Shown piece by piece: positions 1 through 9,092 of a DNA stretch of 42,494 nt. A program made the position numbers and the translations under genes. This DNA is from Polyangium sp. 6x1 (GTDB taxonomy: Bacteria > Myxococcota_A > Polyangia > Polyangiales > Polyangiaceae), in the NCBI RefSeq assembly GCF_029946515.1, contig NZ_JARZHH010000086.1:1-42494 (forward strand), written 5' to 3'. How positions within the stretch are numbered: position 1 is the first letter of the stretch; the number at the start of each line of letters is the position of its first letter. The notes under the pieces were generated by a model, which had not been told where the DNA came from, searched no databases, and was given only the letters and a program-made list of their open reading frames with translations.

Positions 1-2400
1 GGCGGCGTCGCGGGACAGGGCGGCAGCGGCGGCGTCGCGGGCCAAGGCGGCAGCGGCGGCAGTGGTGGCAGCGGCGGCGAGGCCGGCCAAGGCGGCGCCG
101 GCGGCGGCGGGGGCGCCGCGGTTTGTCCGATCGGCGAGCACCGATGCGGGCTCGTGTGCGAGCCGGATACGGCCCTCGAGAGCTGCGGCAGTTCCTGCGA
201 GTCCTGCCCCGCCGTCCCGAATGGCATGGCCACCTGCGACGGCACGACCTGCGGCGCGTCCTGCGCGGCCGGCCAGAAACAATGCAATGGCGCCTGCATC
301 GCCGGGTGCTTCACCTGCCCGAGCACCCCGCTCGCGCGCTGCGCCGGGGGCTTCCAGGCCTACACCTTCACCGAGGAGATGATCTCGACGGCCGTGACGG
401 GCATCTCCAATGCGCGCGTCCGCGTCGATCCGGCCGGCTTCGTCCACGCCGCGTTCACGAATCGAGTCGTCCCGGTCCACGTGGAGTATGCGACGAACCG
501 CAGCGGCGCGTGGGTCGTCGAGACCGTGGCCGTCGCGGGCCCATCTCCGGGTTCCGAGGTCTCGCGGGCCCACCTCGCGCTCGGCGCGTGCGCCACGCCC
601 ACGGTCGCGTACATGCGCACCGGCGGGGGCCTTCAGCAAGCGTGGCTGGCCGTGAAATCGGGGATGAGCTGGGCCGAGGAGCTCATCCCCGTGCCGACGA
701 GCGCGGCGGATACGACGCCGTCGACGAACGTGTCCTCCCTCGACGTCGCCTCGGACGACGCGGGCGTCCTTTACGTCGCGGCGAGCGTCGGAAACACCGC
801 ATTCCTCCTGCAACGGAGCGTCGCGGGCGTGTGGACGAGCGAGGCCGTGCCTTTCTCCATCAATGGCCTCGAGACGCCGGTGATGACGCTGCACCCGACG
901 ATGGGCGTCATCCTCGCGTATGGCAGCGTGCCGCGTATTGCCTGGAAGGACACCGGCACGTGGACGGAGTCGGTCGTGCCGGGCGCGAAATCGCTGCTCA
1001 GCTCGGGCTTCAACCACCAGCCGCAGATCGGCGTCGCGGCTGACGCCGCGGGGACGGTGTACCTCGCCTGGGGCGCCGGCGAGGCCAATGGAAGCGACAG
1101 CCTCTACGTGAGCCGCCGCAGCGGCGGGACGTGGTCTGTGCCGGTCCAGCATTCGAATGCGAGCGGCTGGGCCGCGGACAACCTGCGGGTCTACGTGGAC
1201 CCGAACGGGCGCGCGCGCATGAATTACGAGATGTACGCGACCGGCGGCTCCGTCACGCCTTTCTGGTCCGTCGCGGAGGACGACGCGTGGCTGAGCCGCG
1301 GCATCTCCACGGGCGTGAGCGGCGGCGCCGTCACCACGACCGACGACGTCGGCCGGCTCTTCCTCCTCGTCAACGATAACAATGGCCTGAAGCTTCGTCA
1401 TCAAGCGTGCGTCGCGTGCAGCGGCGGCTTCTGCCCGCAGATCGTCGCGGGCGCGGGCAACGTGGGGAACGACCTCTCGCTCGCCGTCGATTCGGCGGGC
1501 CGCCCGATCATCAGCTACACCGACACGGGCCGGAGCCTCCTCCGGCTCGCGCGGTGGAATGGCTCGACGTGGGTCCACGAGACGGTCACGACCGGGAGCA
1601 TCGGGGACAACTCGATCGCGCTCGACGCGAACGATCAGCCGCAGGTGAGCTTTCGGGACGCCACGAACACGGACCTCAAGCACGCGCGATGGGACGGGGC
1701 GAGCTGGGTCGTCACGACGGTCGATTCGATGGGCAGCGTCGGCGCCTTCAACAACCTCGCCCTCGACGCGGCCGGGAATGCGCACATCGGGTATTTCGAC
1801 TCGACGAACAGCGATCTGAAGTACGCGCGGTGGACCGGGGCCCTGTGGGAGGTCCAGGCCGTCGATACGGCGGGCGACATGGGGCGCTTCGGCTCGCTCC
1901 GGGTGGACAAGGACGGCCATCCACGGATCACGTACATCGACTTCGACGCGCGCGACCTCAAGTACGCCGCGTGGAACGGCTCGCAATGGAACATCGAGAC
2001 GATCGATCCGGACAGCACCGCCAACGCCACGAGCCTCGCGCTCGACGCGGCGGGCAACCCGCACATCGCGTACCTGGATGCCGGCATGGTGAACGATCTC
2101 AAATACGCGTTCTGGGACGGCGCGCAGTGGGTGATCGAGACCGTGCTCGCCGACGGCGCCGTGGGGTCTTCGCCGGCCCTTGGGCTCGACGCGGAGGGGA
2201 CGCCGCACATCGTGTTCGGTAATTTCACGACGAGCGAGGTGCGGTACGCGCGCAAATCGGCCATGGGCTGGTCGTTCCAGACGATCGACAAGTTCTCGAA
2301 CTCGAGCTCGACGAACGCGCTCGTGATCGACGGCAAAGGCCGGGTGCACCTCGCCTTCCAGGACCCGAACAACTCCGACGTGAAATACGCCCGTCAGTGA
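1..2400 (+). CDS. Exported protein with Gly-rich linker and beta-propeller-like repeats (5' partial)
   Basis: The reading frame is open from base 1, so the true start lies left of the window. The first 40 or so residues are a Gly/Ser/Ala linker (GGSGG-type units), a common spacer after the lipobox of myxobacterial lipoproteins. A Cys-rich segment follows (roughly residues 43-115: CPIGEHRCGLVC, CESCP, CDGTTCGASC), probably disulfide-bonded outside the cytoplasm. The rest, about 670 residues, is built from degenerate repeats of about 48 residues. They are clearest at the C-terminus, with the pattern LALDAxGxPHIxYxD, then DLKYAxWxGxxWxxETV. This is typical of a beta-propeller or BNR/PQQ-like fold. 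No catalytic residues are recognisable. The stop overlaps the GTG start of the cytochrome gene (GTGA), so the two are probably co-translated. Function unknown; a surface-exposed binding protein is the best guess. Confidence 0.85.
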   Translation, partial: GGVAGQGGSGGVAGQGGSGGSGGSGGEAGQGGAGGGGGAAVCPIGEHRCGLVCEPDTALESCGSSCESCPAVPNGMATCDGTTCGASCAAGQKQCNGACIAGCFTCPSTPLARCAGGFQAYTFTEEMISTAVTGISNARVRVDPAGFVHAAFTNRVVPVHVEYATNRSGAWVVETVAVAGPSPGSEVSRAHLALGACATPTVAYMRTGGGLQQAWLAVKSGMSWAEELIPVPTSAADTTPSTNVSSLDVASDDAGVLYVAASVGNTAFLLQRSVAGVWTSEAVPFSINGLETPVMTLHPTMGVILAYGSVPRIAWKDTGTWTESVVPGAKSLLSSGFNHQPQIGVAADAAGTVYLAWGAGEANGSDSLYVSRRSGGTWSVPVQHSNASGWAADNLRVYVDPNGRARMNYEMYATGGSVTPFWSVAEDDAWLSRGISTGVSGGAVTTTDDVGRLFLLVNDNNGLKLRHQACVACSGGFCPQIVAGAGNVGNDLSLAVDSAGRPIISYTDTGRSLLRLARWNGSTWVHETVTTGSIGDNSIALDANDQPQVSFRDATNTDLKHARWDGASWVVTTVDSMGSVGAFNNLALDAAGNAHIGYFDSTNSDLKYARWTGALWEVQAVDTAGDMGRFGSLRVDKDGHPRITYIDFDARDLKYAAWNGSQWNIETIDPDSTANATSLALDAAGNPHIAYLDAGMVNDLKYAFWDGAQWVIETVLADGAVGSSPALGLDAEGTPHIVFGNFTTSEVRYARKSAMGWSFQTIDKFSNSSSTNALVIDGKGRVHLAFQDPNNSDVKYARQ

Positions 2401-3494
2401 AGCGCGCGGCGTCCGCACCTCGTGCCCTCGCGCTCGCCTCGGGCGCGCTCGCGCTCGTGGCCTGCGCGGGCGCGGTCGCGCCTTCCCCGGCGGCGCGCGA
2501 AGACGTCGCGAGCGTGACGGCCGCGCCGCTCGGGCTCGTCGTCCCCGCGGACAATTCGCAGGCGGTGGAGAATGCGCGTTGCGAAGGCTGTCACGAGGAC
2601 GTGGCGGCCGAATGGCGTGGATCGCTGCACCAGCGCTCGTGGACGGATCCGGTCTTCCTGGCCGCCTATTCGATCGAACCCCTGCCGTTTTGCCGCGGCT
2701 GCCACGCGCCGGCGGCCGATCCCCAGAAGCCGCCGGATCCGGGCGCGCGCGCCATGGGCGTCGGGTGCGTGACGTGCCACGCGGATCTCGCGGGCGAGCC
2801 TGTCCTCGCGGGACCGATGCCGCACCGGAGCCGCTCGGCGCCTGGATTCGACACGGCCGCCGCATGCGATGGCTGCCACGAGTTCGATTTTCCGCGGCGC
2901 AAAGGCGCGCGCATGCAAGCGACCCTCACGGAGCACCGCGCGAGCCAGCACGCCGATACGCCCTGCCAAACCTGCCACATGAAGCCCGTGGCCCGCGCGC
3001 GTGGCCGCTCCGGCAAGGGACATCGATTCGAAGTGCGCGAAGATCCGGCCCTGCTCCGCTCGGCCGTCATGGCCGCCGCCGCGCCGCGCAGCGCGCGCTC
3101 GATCGTCGTGACCCTGCGCGCCGCCGCCGTGGGCCACGCTTTTCCCACCGGTGACCTCTTCCGCAGAATCGAGATCCGCGCCTCGTCCGTGGAAAATACC
3201 TCGCTCCGCGCCCCGGCCGTGGCCCTCCAGCGCGTCTTTCGCCTCGAAGGGTCGGAGAGCGGCTCCGCCTCGCGGATCGAGGTGCGCGACGAGCGTGTCC
3301 CCGCCTCGGGCGCGCCGCGCGACGCCGTGCTCGTTTTCCCCGATTCGATCGAGGGGCAAACCATTCGCTGGGAGGTCGTCTACCAGCGCATGGGCCCCAC
3401 CCTGGCAGCGTCCTTCGGCGTGGACCTCGAAAAAGACGAAATCGTCGTCGCCGCCGGCACCCTCCGTATCCCCAGCCCCCCCGCATCGCCATGA
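2397..3494 (+). CDS. Pentaheme c-type cytochrome lipoprotein
   Basis: The 365-residue protein has a short basic N-terminus, a hydrophobic stretch and a lipobox (LVAC, Cys23), so it is predicted to be a lipoprotein. Five CXXCH heme-c motifs are visible near residues 62-66, 99-103, 124-128, 157-161 and 190-194 (CEGCH, CRGCH, CVTCH, CDGCH, CQTCH). Between and after them are further His residues that could be distal ligands. The C-terminal half has no heme motif and contains GHAFPTGDLFRRIEI. I recall this FPTG signature from a beta-sandwich tail in multiheme cytochromes of the c552/c554 type. The GTG start overlaps the upstream stop (GTGA) and the stop overlaps the downstream start (ATGA), so it is the middle gene of a coupled trio. 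Role inferred: periplasmic or cell-surface electron transfer; the partner is unknown and no terminal reductase is nearby. Confidence 0.9.
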   Translation: MKRAASAPRALALASGALALVACAGAVAPSPAAREDVASVTAAPLGLVVPADNSQAVENARCEGCHEDVAAEWRGSLHQRSWTDPVFLAAYSIEPLPFCRGCHAPAADPQKPPDPGARAMGVGCVTCHADLAGEPVLAGPMPHRSRSAPGFDTAAACDGCHEFDFPRRKGARMQATLTEHRASQHADTPCQTCHMKPVARARGRSGKGHRFEVREDPALLRSAVMAAAAPRSARSIVVTLRAAAVGHAFPTGDLFRRIEIRASSVENTSLRAPAVALQRVFRLEGSESGSASRIEVRDERVPASGAPRDAVLVFPDSIEGQTIRWEVVYQRMGPTLAASFGVDLEKDEIVVAAGTLRIPSPPASP

Positions 3495-4879
3495 TGAAAC
3501 GAAATGCCATGCTCGCCCCGCGTTCGCTCTTGCTCCTCACCGGAGCCGCCCCCCTCGTCCTGCTCACCGCGTCGTGCGGCTCCGCGCCGCCGACGCCGCC
3601 GACGGTCGTCGCGCCTCTGCCGAAGCCCGCGAAGGCGGCGGAGGCCCCCGCCGAGGCGCCGAAGCCCGAGATCCTCGTCGCGTGGGTCGAGACGACGCCG
3701 CCGAATCCGGTGATCGACGGCGAGATCGACGAATGGGGAGAGAGCCAGGGTTCGCCCTCGGTCAGGCTCTCCGTGACGAAAGACGGCGCGCATCTCATTG
3801 CGGATCTCGTCGGCGACGCGAAAAACGGCCTCTGGATCGCCCTCTCGGCGCCGGCCGCCGAGCTCCGGCCGCTCGGGGAATGGGGCCGGGACGGCACCTT
3901 TTACAAGTTCGACTGCGCGGAGGGCCTCGAACCGGAGGCCGCCACGAAATGCAAGGCGACGCTGGACCTCCACGCCGCATTCACGGCCAGGCACGCGGCG
4001 CGCTTCGAGCGGCTCTTCCGGCTCGACGCCAAGGGCCTCCGCTGGCTCGAAGCAGGCGGCCTCTCGCCCGTCCCGAATGCGATCGTCGCCTCGAAGGTGA
4101 AGGGCGACCGGGTCACGACCGAAATCAGCCTCCCGCTCTCGGCATTGCCGCGGATCTCCGAGTCCCCGGCGTCGACGTTTTCCCTGGCCGCGGTCACGGG
4201 GCCCGCCGACAAGGCGCCGGCGCTCGCGCCCGAGCAGCGGGCGGAGCTCAGCGCGCCCGAAAGCATCGATTTCGAGCCGCACGGCGAGCTCCGCGCCGCG
4301 GCCCGCATGCACGCGCTCGACCAGGCATTCTCCTATCACCCCGCGCAGCCGAACATCGTCGAGCTCGTCGATTTCCCCGACCGCGTGCACGGCGGCACGT
4401 CGCTCGAGCCCACCGAGCAGGTCCTCTGGGAGCCCGTGACGAAGCTCGGCGATCTCGAGCTCGGCTACGTGCACGTGCTCGACACGTACGTCGGGATCTT
4501 CAAGGCGAAGAAGCTCGTCGACACCGTTCTGCTCGTGGGCGAGCCCAAAGGGTTCGTCGAGCGAAACAAGATGGTGCATTTCTTCGGGTACGACGAGCAC
4601 ATGATCGATCCGATCGGCGCGACGAGCGCCTCGTGGAGCGTGCTCGCGGTCGACGCGACGGGCAATACCTCCGAGCCCCTGGATTCGGACCTCCTGCCAT
4701 CGGGCTGGTCCTCGGTCACCGCATTCCAGGACAAGAGCTTCGACCGCTTCGGCGTGCGCGGCGTCCCGTATGGCGGCGACGAATCGGAGCCGGGGGGCCC
4801 GCTCGAAGTCGTGTGGACGTGGAACAAGAAGAAGGCCGCGTACGTCCCCTCGCGCCAGGTTCCGCGCGGAAAACGCTGA
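3491..4879 (+). CDS. Lipoprotein with CBM9-like domain
   Basis: A 462-residue predicted lipoprotein (LTASC, Cys29) followed by a Pro/Ala-rich linker to about residue 60. Residues around 65-240 start with VIDGEIDEWGES, the typical opening of CBM9-like/DOMON-like beta-sandwich domains (IDGxxDEW). Such domains bind sugars, and related folds bind heme. Alternating hydrophobic strands follow (LIADLVGDAKNGLWIALS). The C-terminal half is another beta-rich region with no family I recognise. The start ATG overlaps the cytochrome stop (ATGA), so all three genes 1-4879 should be expressed together. A secreted carbohydrate-binding or heme-associated partner of the cytochrome is possible, but the link rests only on operon structure. 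Confidence 0.85.
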   Translation: MMKRNAMLAPRSLLLLTGAAPLVLLTASCGSAPPTPPTVVAPLPKPAKAAEAPAEAPKPEILVAWVETTPPNPVIDGEIDEWGESQGSPSVRLSVTKDGAHLIADLVGDAKNGLWIALSAPAAELRPLGEWGRDGTFYKFDCAEGLEPEAATKCKATLDLHAAFTARHAARFERLFRLDAKGLRWLEAGGLSPVPNAIVASKVKGDRVTTEISLPLSALPRISESPASTFSLAAVTGPADKAPALAPEQRAELSAPESIDFEPHGELRAAARMHALDQAFSYHPAQPNIVELVDFPDRVHGGTSLEPTEQVLWEPVTKLGDLELGYVHVLDTYVGIFKAKKLVDTVLLVGEPKGFVERNKMVHFFGYDEHMIDPIGATSASWSVLAVDATGNTSEPLDSDLLPSGWSSVTAFQDKSFDRFGVRGVPYGGDESEPGGPLEVVWTWNKKKAAYVPSRQVPRGKR

Positions 4880-5045
4880 ACTTCCGGGTTTCTCCGGTTT
4901 CATTCCGTCCCTTGACGATCGCTCTCCGCCTGCACAGCCCTCGGGCCGGCGCGAGCGGAAACGGTACGCTCTCAGCCGAGCCTGCTGGCCCGGGCTCTGC
5001 AGTGGTGTTCGGACGGCCGCCAGTATTGGTAGGACGAAGAACACC

Positions 5046-6512
5046 ATGAACAGAACCCGAAGCGTCATTCTGGTCGCGTCCGTATTCGCGCTCCTCGGCG
5101 CACAACGCCTGACCTCGGCGCAAGAACCGCGGCTCCGCCCGGATTTCGCGTCGATCGGTGAGTTCCGAACCCACGAGATCCTCGTGCCGCGGGCTCCCGG
5201 ACGAGAGCCCATGAACGAGACGAACCGGCCCGCGCGGCTGCACCCCGAGCTCCGGGGCGCGCTTTTGCGCCTCCAATCCGGTGCGGATTCAGGCGAGAGC
5301 TCGCGGCCCATCTTCCCGTCGAGCTGGTGGCCGATGAGCGACAACGGCATCGCCGCTCGCTGGAATACGCGAAACAAGGACTACAGCGATTACCGCTCCG
5401 ATCCGGACAACGTCTCGCCCGTCGAAAAATACGATCTACTCATGAATCCGGGCGAAGCGCAGCGGCTCCCGCAGGTCCGCGCGTTCACGTCCGAGGAGAT
5501 GCGCAGGCCGGAGCGCGAGCGCGGGCAGGGCACGGTCCGCCCCTCGATCGTCGTCGCGGGCCCCGCCACCGCGTGGGAGCTCTTGAACCACGGCACCTAC
5601 CAGACCACGGTCCCCGAGTCGTGGTGGGGCCATTGCAATGGCTGGTCGTCGTACGCCACGGCCGAGAAGAACGGCGCTCCGATGCGCGACGTGCGCGTCC
5701 GGCGCGAAAATGGGCGCATCGCGGAGTGCAACGGCGAGCGCGACCGCTCCTGCGTGCTCTTCCGCATGGCCGACATCGAGGCGCTCTTCTCGGAGGTCTA
5801 CTTCCACGACTCCTCCACGATGGCCGGCAACCGCTGCAACGTGCCCGAGGACGACATCACGCGGGACAACGTCGGACGGCCGACGACCCCCGCCTGCCGC
5901 GACGTCAACCCCGGCACGCTGCACATCGCCTTGACGGGCCTCATGGGCCGCGGCGCGCCCGCGCTCGCGAACCTCGGCGGTCCGCGCGAGAAGCTCCCGT
6001 TCGTCATCGATTACGCGTACGGCGACGAGGTCTGGACGTTCCCGGTCGTACGATATCGCGTCCAGGAGAACGAGGAGATCGACGAGAGGCGCGCCTCGCA
6101 GCTCGTCTGCAACGGCAATGGCCCCTCGTCCGGCTGCCGGACCTACCGGTGGAACGAGAACGCCACCCGGTTCGCGCGGATCCGCACGAGCATCTACCTC
6201 GTCAATTACGCGGCGTCCATCGAGCAGATGCTCGTGCCGCCCCTGCAGCGTCGTCGCCCCCTGGCCGAGGTCTCGCTCAATTACGTGCTCGAGCTCGACG
6301 GTCGCGGCACGATCCTCGGCGGCGAATGGACCGAGTCGCCGACGGGCGTCGGACCGAACAGCAAGGAGCTGCATCCCGACTTCCTTTTCATGTCGGCGTT
6401 CCCGGACGCGAGCGACGAGGCCGGCGACGATACGAGCGGACGCTCCGACAACCCCAACATCTCGTACGTGGTGCTCCAGCAGATCCTGCGCCTCTCGCGC
6501 AATGGCCGGTAG
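5046..6512 (+). CDS. Exported transglutaminase-elicitor (GP42/Pep13-like) family protein
   Basis: 488 residues with a cleavable signal peptide (residues 1-25, ending LTSA-QEP). The start was chosen for that signal and for an AGGACG ribosome-binding site upstream. The body matches the layout of Phytophthora transglutaminase elicitors as I know it: WWPMSDNGIAARWN near residue 94, SPVEKYD near 124, then WWGHCNGW with candidate nucleophile Cys197. CRDVNPGTLH follows with candidate His293, then FVIDYAYGDEVW with candidate Asp322. Additional Cys residues (228, 236, 264, 284) suggest disulfides. The family crosslinks proteins through Gln-Lys isopeptide bonds in oomycete walls; bacterial members exist but are little studied. 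The gene is followed after 16 nt by a C11 protease gene, which suggests an exported pair. The upstream gap 4880-5045 holds a TTGACG at 4912-4917 but no convincing -10. Confidence 0.8.
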   Translation: MNRTRSVILVASVFALLGAQRLTSAQEPRLRPDFASIGEFRTHEILVPRAPGREPMNETNRPARLHPELRGALLRLQSGADSGESSRPIFPSSWWPMSDNGIAARWNTRNKDYSDYRSDPDNVSPVEKYDLLMNPGEAQRLPQVRAFTSEEMRRPERERGQGTVRPSIVVAGPATAWELLNHGTYQTTVPESWWGHCNGWSSYATAEKNGAPMRDVRVRRENGRIAECNGERDRSCVLFRMADIEALFSEVYFHDSSTMAGNRCNVPEDDITRDNVGRPTTPACRDVNPGTLHIALTGLMGRGAPALANLGGPREKLPFVIDYAYGDEVWTFPVVRYRVQENEEIDERRASQLVCNGNGPSSGCRTYRWNENATRFARIRTSIYLVNYAASIEQMLVPPLQRRRPLAEVSLNYVLELDGRGTILGGEWTESPTGVGPNSKELHPDFLFMSAFPDASDEAGDDTSGRSDNPNISYVVLQQILRLSRNGR

Positions 6513-6528
6513 GACACGAAAGGCCGTG

Positions 6529-8172
6529 ATGGGAAGACACGTGATCGCCCTCGGGGCGCTCGCCGCAGGCCTCGCGGCGTGCGCCCCCGAGGGCCCCTCG
6601 GCGGGCGTCGTGGAGACGGCGCCGGCGGTCGAGCAGAGCAGCGCGGAGCTCCGTCGCGGGCCGCCCTCGCTCTGGACCGCGGAATGGACGTGGCTCGTCT
6701 TCGCGGCGAACGACGACCTCGATCCGAACCTCGTCTCGGCGTTCGATCAGGACGCGCTCGAATGGCAGCACGGCCTCGGCGGCAGCGCCCTCTTCCGGAT
6801 CCTCGTGCAGCGCGACTATGCGCCGTTCCAGGTGGGCGACGACGGCAGGCCCCGCCCCTCCGAGCGATACTCGCTTTATCGCGAGGAGATCCGGCCTCCG
6901 GGCCGGGAGAACGAGGAGCCGGGCGTCATGGTCCTCGGCGAGACCGACACGAGCGACATGGCGACGCTGCGTGATTTCCTGGTGGAGGGCGTGCGGATGT
7001 ACCCGGCGCGCCATTACTGGGTGACGTTCACGGGCCATGGCGACGGTTTCGCGGGCCTCGCGGACGACGCGACGTCGGGCGAAGGAAAACGTTTGTCCCT
7101 GGAGGGGCTCTCGGCGGCGCTCGGCGAGGCGTCGAGGGTCATCGAGACCGAGATCCGCACGAGACCCGGCCTCGGCGGGATCGGGGCGTCGAACCGCATC
7201 GACGTCGTCGCATTCGACGTCTGCCGGCTCGGCGCCGTCGAGGTGGCCTCGTCGCTCGCGGGCGTCGCCGATTACATGATCGCCTCGCGCGAGACGGTGC
7301 CGGACGCAGGTCACCCGTACAGCGCGCTCCGCTACATCGCGCAGGATCGCCCCGCGGCGAGCCCACGCTTGCTCGTGGAGACAGTCGTCACCGATTACGT
7401 GCGCGCCTACATCGAGGGCGTCTCGACGGCGGGACGCGCATACGTCGGCACCTCGGTCACGAGCGTCGGCCTCGATCTGCGCCGCATCGGCAAGCTCGAA
7501 GCAGCGCTCACCGACCTCGTCACGGCCGTGCGCCGGGAGCGACCTCGGGGCTTTCGCTGCGAGGATGTCACGTCGCTCCTCACCGAGGCCTGCGGCGGGG
7601 CGGGCATCGTCGCTTCCGCGGCGTCGGCGTCGCACGGCGGGCGCTCGCGGCAGCGGTCGCGGACGCGCACGACGGCCTCCGACGCGTCGGTCGATCTCGT
7701 GGCCTTGCTCGAGCGGCTCGCGGATCCCGCACATTGCGGCCCGGGCGGCTCGGGCTCGGTGATCGTCGGCCCGGACGTGGCGGCGGCGGCGCGCGAGGTG
7801 CTGACGGTCATCGGCCGGCCGCACCTCTGGACGAAATCGGAGCCCTGGGGCGAGCAATTGCAATATGGTGACCAGTACCGCCGCCTCTCCGGCTTCCACG
7901 CGCTGAGCCCGTTCGTGGTCGAGGCCCAGCGCCTGGAGCCGCGCACGGGCGCGCGGCTCGGCGGCCTGAGCGTGCTCTGGGGCAATCCATTCGAGCTCTT
8001 GCTCCGCGAGAATGGGCGTTCGCTGATGGACACGTACCGGGCGACGTCGTTCGAGAAACGCACGGGCTGGACGAAGATGCTGGAGGCGTGCGTCGACCAG
8101 GCCGAGGCGTGCCGGACGGGCAAGCCGTGGCCGAATGGGCCCGCGGGCGAGGATCCCTGCGAGGGCCTCTGA
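6529..8172 (+). CDS. Clostripain-like (peptidase C11) caspase-fold protease, lipoprotein
   Basis: 547 residues with a lipobox (LAAC, Cys18). The caspase-like core carries the catalytic dyad expected for family C11. His170 lies in FTGHGDGF after a hydrophobic strand, and Cys232 lies in VVAFDVCRLGAVEVA, followed by the characteristic ADYMIASRETVPDAGHPYS. Clostripain relatives cleave after Arg or Lys and often self-process; the long loop near residues 180-222 could be the processing region. About 240 further residues include a basic Ser/Arg-rich stretch near 370-385. GTG 6526 directly before the chosen ATG is an alternative start (AAAGG upstream). Lying 16 nt after the transglutaminase-like gene, it may activate or process that product; this is inference from position only. 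It converges with the M15 peptidase gene 15 nt away. Confidence 0.88.
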   Translation: MGRHVIALGALAAGLAACAPEGPSAGVVETAPAVEQSSAELRRGPPSLWTAEWTWLVFAANDDLDPNLVSAFDQDALEWQHGLGGSALFRILVQRDYAPFQVGDDGRPRPSERYSLYREEIRPPGRENEEPGVMVLGETDTSDMATLRDFLVEGVRMYPARHYWVTFTGHGDGFAGLADDATSGEGKRLSLEGLSAALGEASRVIETEIRTRPGLGGIGASNRIDVVAFDVCRLGAVEVASSLAGVADYMIASRETVPDAGHPYSALRYIAQDRPAASPRLLVETVVTDYVRAYIEGVSTAGRAYVGTSVTSVGLDLRRIGKLEAALTDLVTAVRRERPRGFRCEDVTSLLTEACGGAGIVASAASASHGGRSRQRSRTRTTASDASVDLVALLERLADPAHCGPGGSGSVIVGPDVAAAAREVLTVIGRPHLWTKSEPWGEQLQYGDQYRRLSGFHALSPFVVEAQRLEPRTGARLGGLSVLWGNPFELLLRENGRSLMDTYRATSFEKRTGWTKMLEACVDQAEACRTGKPWPNGPAGEDPCEGL

Positions 8173-8187
8173 TCTCGCCCGCCCCGC

Positions 8188-8979
8188 CTACTTCTTGATC
8201 CTGTCCGGATCTCCGAGGAACTCGAAATGCATCGTGTCCTCGAGCGCGTCGTGCCCGAGCCAATCGAAGCCGAACCGTTCGAATGCCTTGATCCAGCATT
8301 TCGGCATCGCCGCGCGGTCGTAGGGCGAGCGCGACTTCTGCTTGCATTTCGGGTGGCTCGGCCAGGGGTCCACGCAGCCGCAGCACGGGTTTCGGTCGGG
8401 GTCGACGTCGAGCGCGATGCCGAAGAGGTGGTTCGAGATCTCGATGCCGCGATAGGTATTCGCCCCGCGAAAGCCCCCGAGGGCGCGCGGCGTGTACTTG
8501 GAGGCGCCGGTGCAGGATTTCTTGATCTTCTTCTCGACGCAGGCGAGCGCGGGCGCGACCTTCGCGTGCACCGAAACCGGGAGGCCCATGAACTGCACGG
8601 TCACGGCCTGAGGGAGCGCGCCTTTCGGGTTCAGCTTGCGCGTGACGTCGTCACCGACGTTGCCGTAATGGGTGGCGAGGAACTGCACGGCCTTCGCGTG
8701 TTTCCCGCCGTCCAGCGCGCCCTTCGAGACGAACGTGCGGCGCTCGAGGAATTTCTGCGGGCTCTGCACGCGGCAACCGTGCTCGAACACACCCTTGCCG
8801 GCGGGGGCCTTCTTCTCGGCCTTGGGCTTGGCCTTGCCCTTCGCCTCCTTGGCCTCGGCGATGGGAAGCTCGCCGGTGACGAAGGGCGCGGCACAGACGA
8901 GGCCGAGGGCGGCCGCGAAGAGCAGGCGCGAGGCGCGCTTCAGCCTTCGGTCGTCGGGGCGCGGGGAGCGGGCGGACAC
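8188..8979 (-). CDS. Exported M15-family peptidase (D-Ala-D-Ala carboxypeptidase/endolysin-like)
   Basis: 263 residues. The N-terminus has a hydrophobic signal segment (about residues 17-35), then a Lys/Ala-rich linker to about 60. The C-terminal domain has the LAS-type zinc ligands of M15 peptidases: His184 and Asp191 in SNHLFGIALDVD, and His251 in DTMHFEFLG, with LGHD preceding. Six or more Cys residues (HGC, SCTG, NPCCGC, KCK, KCW) suggest disulfides in the periplasm or outside the cell. Relatives (VanY, phage endolysins) trim or cut peptidoglycan peptides. The GTG start at 8979 has only a weak ribosome-binding site, and no in-frame ATG fits better before the signal segment. It is probably monocistronic, convergent with the C11 protease gene and divergent from the gene at 9093. 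Confidence 0.85.
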   Translation of the reverse strand: MSARSPRPDDRRLKRASRLLFAAALGLVCAAPFVTGELPIAEAKEAKGKAKPKAEKKAPAGKGVFEHGCRVQSPQKFLERRTFVSKGALDGGKHAKAVQFLATHYGNVGDDVTRKLNPKGALPQAVTVQFMGLPVSVHAKVAPALACVEKKIKKSCTGASKYTPRALGGFRGANTYRGIEISNHLFGIALDVDPDRNPCCGCVDPWPSHPKCKQKSRSPYDRAAMPKCWIKAFERFGFDWLGHDALEDTMHFEFLGDPDRIKK

Positions 8980-9057
8980 GCCGGAGTTCTACACGCAGAT
9001 CGGGCCGGAGGGAAGGGACAGCGGCGGGATTCCGTCACCGCTGCCGATGCCGCTGCC

Positions 9058-9086
9058 TTGACGAGCACGACAGACCGTGGTTTACG
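9058..9086 (+). promoter_or_regulatory. Candidate sigma70-type promoter for the 9093 gene
   Basis: TTGACG at 9058-9063 is followed 17 nt later by TTTACG at 9081-9086. This is a good -35 and a mediocre -10 with ideal spacing. The start codon at 9093 lies only 7 nt beyond, which would imply a leaderless or very short-leader transcript. Weak evidence in a GC-rich genome. Confidence 0.3.
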
Positions 9087-9092
9087 GCCCGG

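Noticed and set aside
4880-5045. TTGACG at 4912 as a promoter for the transglutaminase-like gene
   Set aside because: No acceptable -10 at 16-18 bp; left as a remark only.
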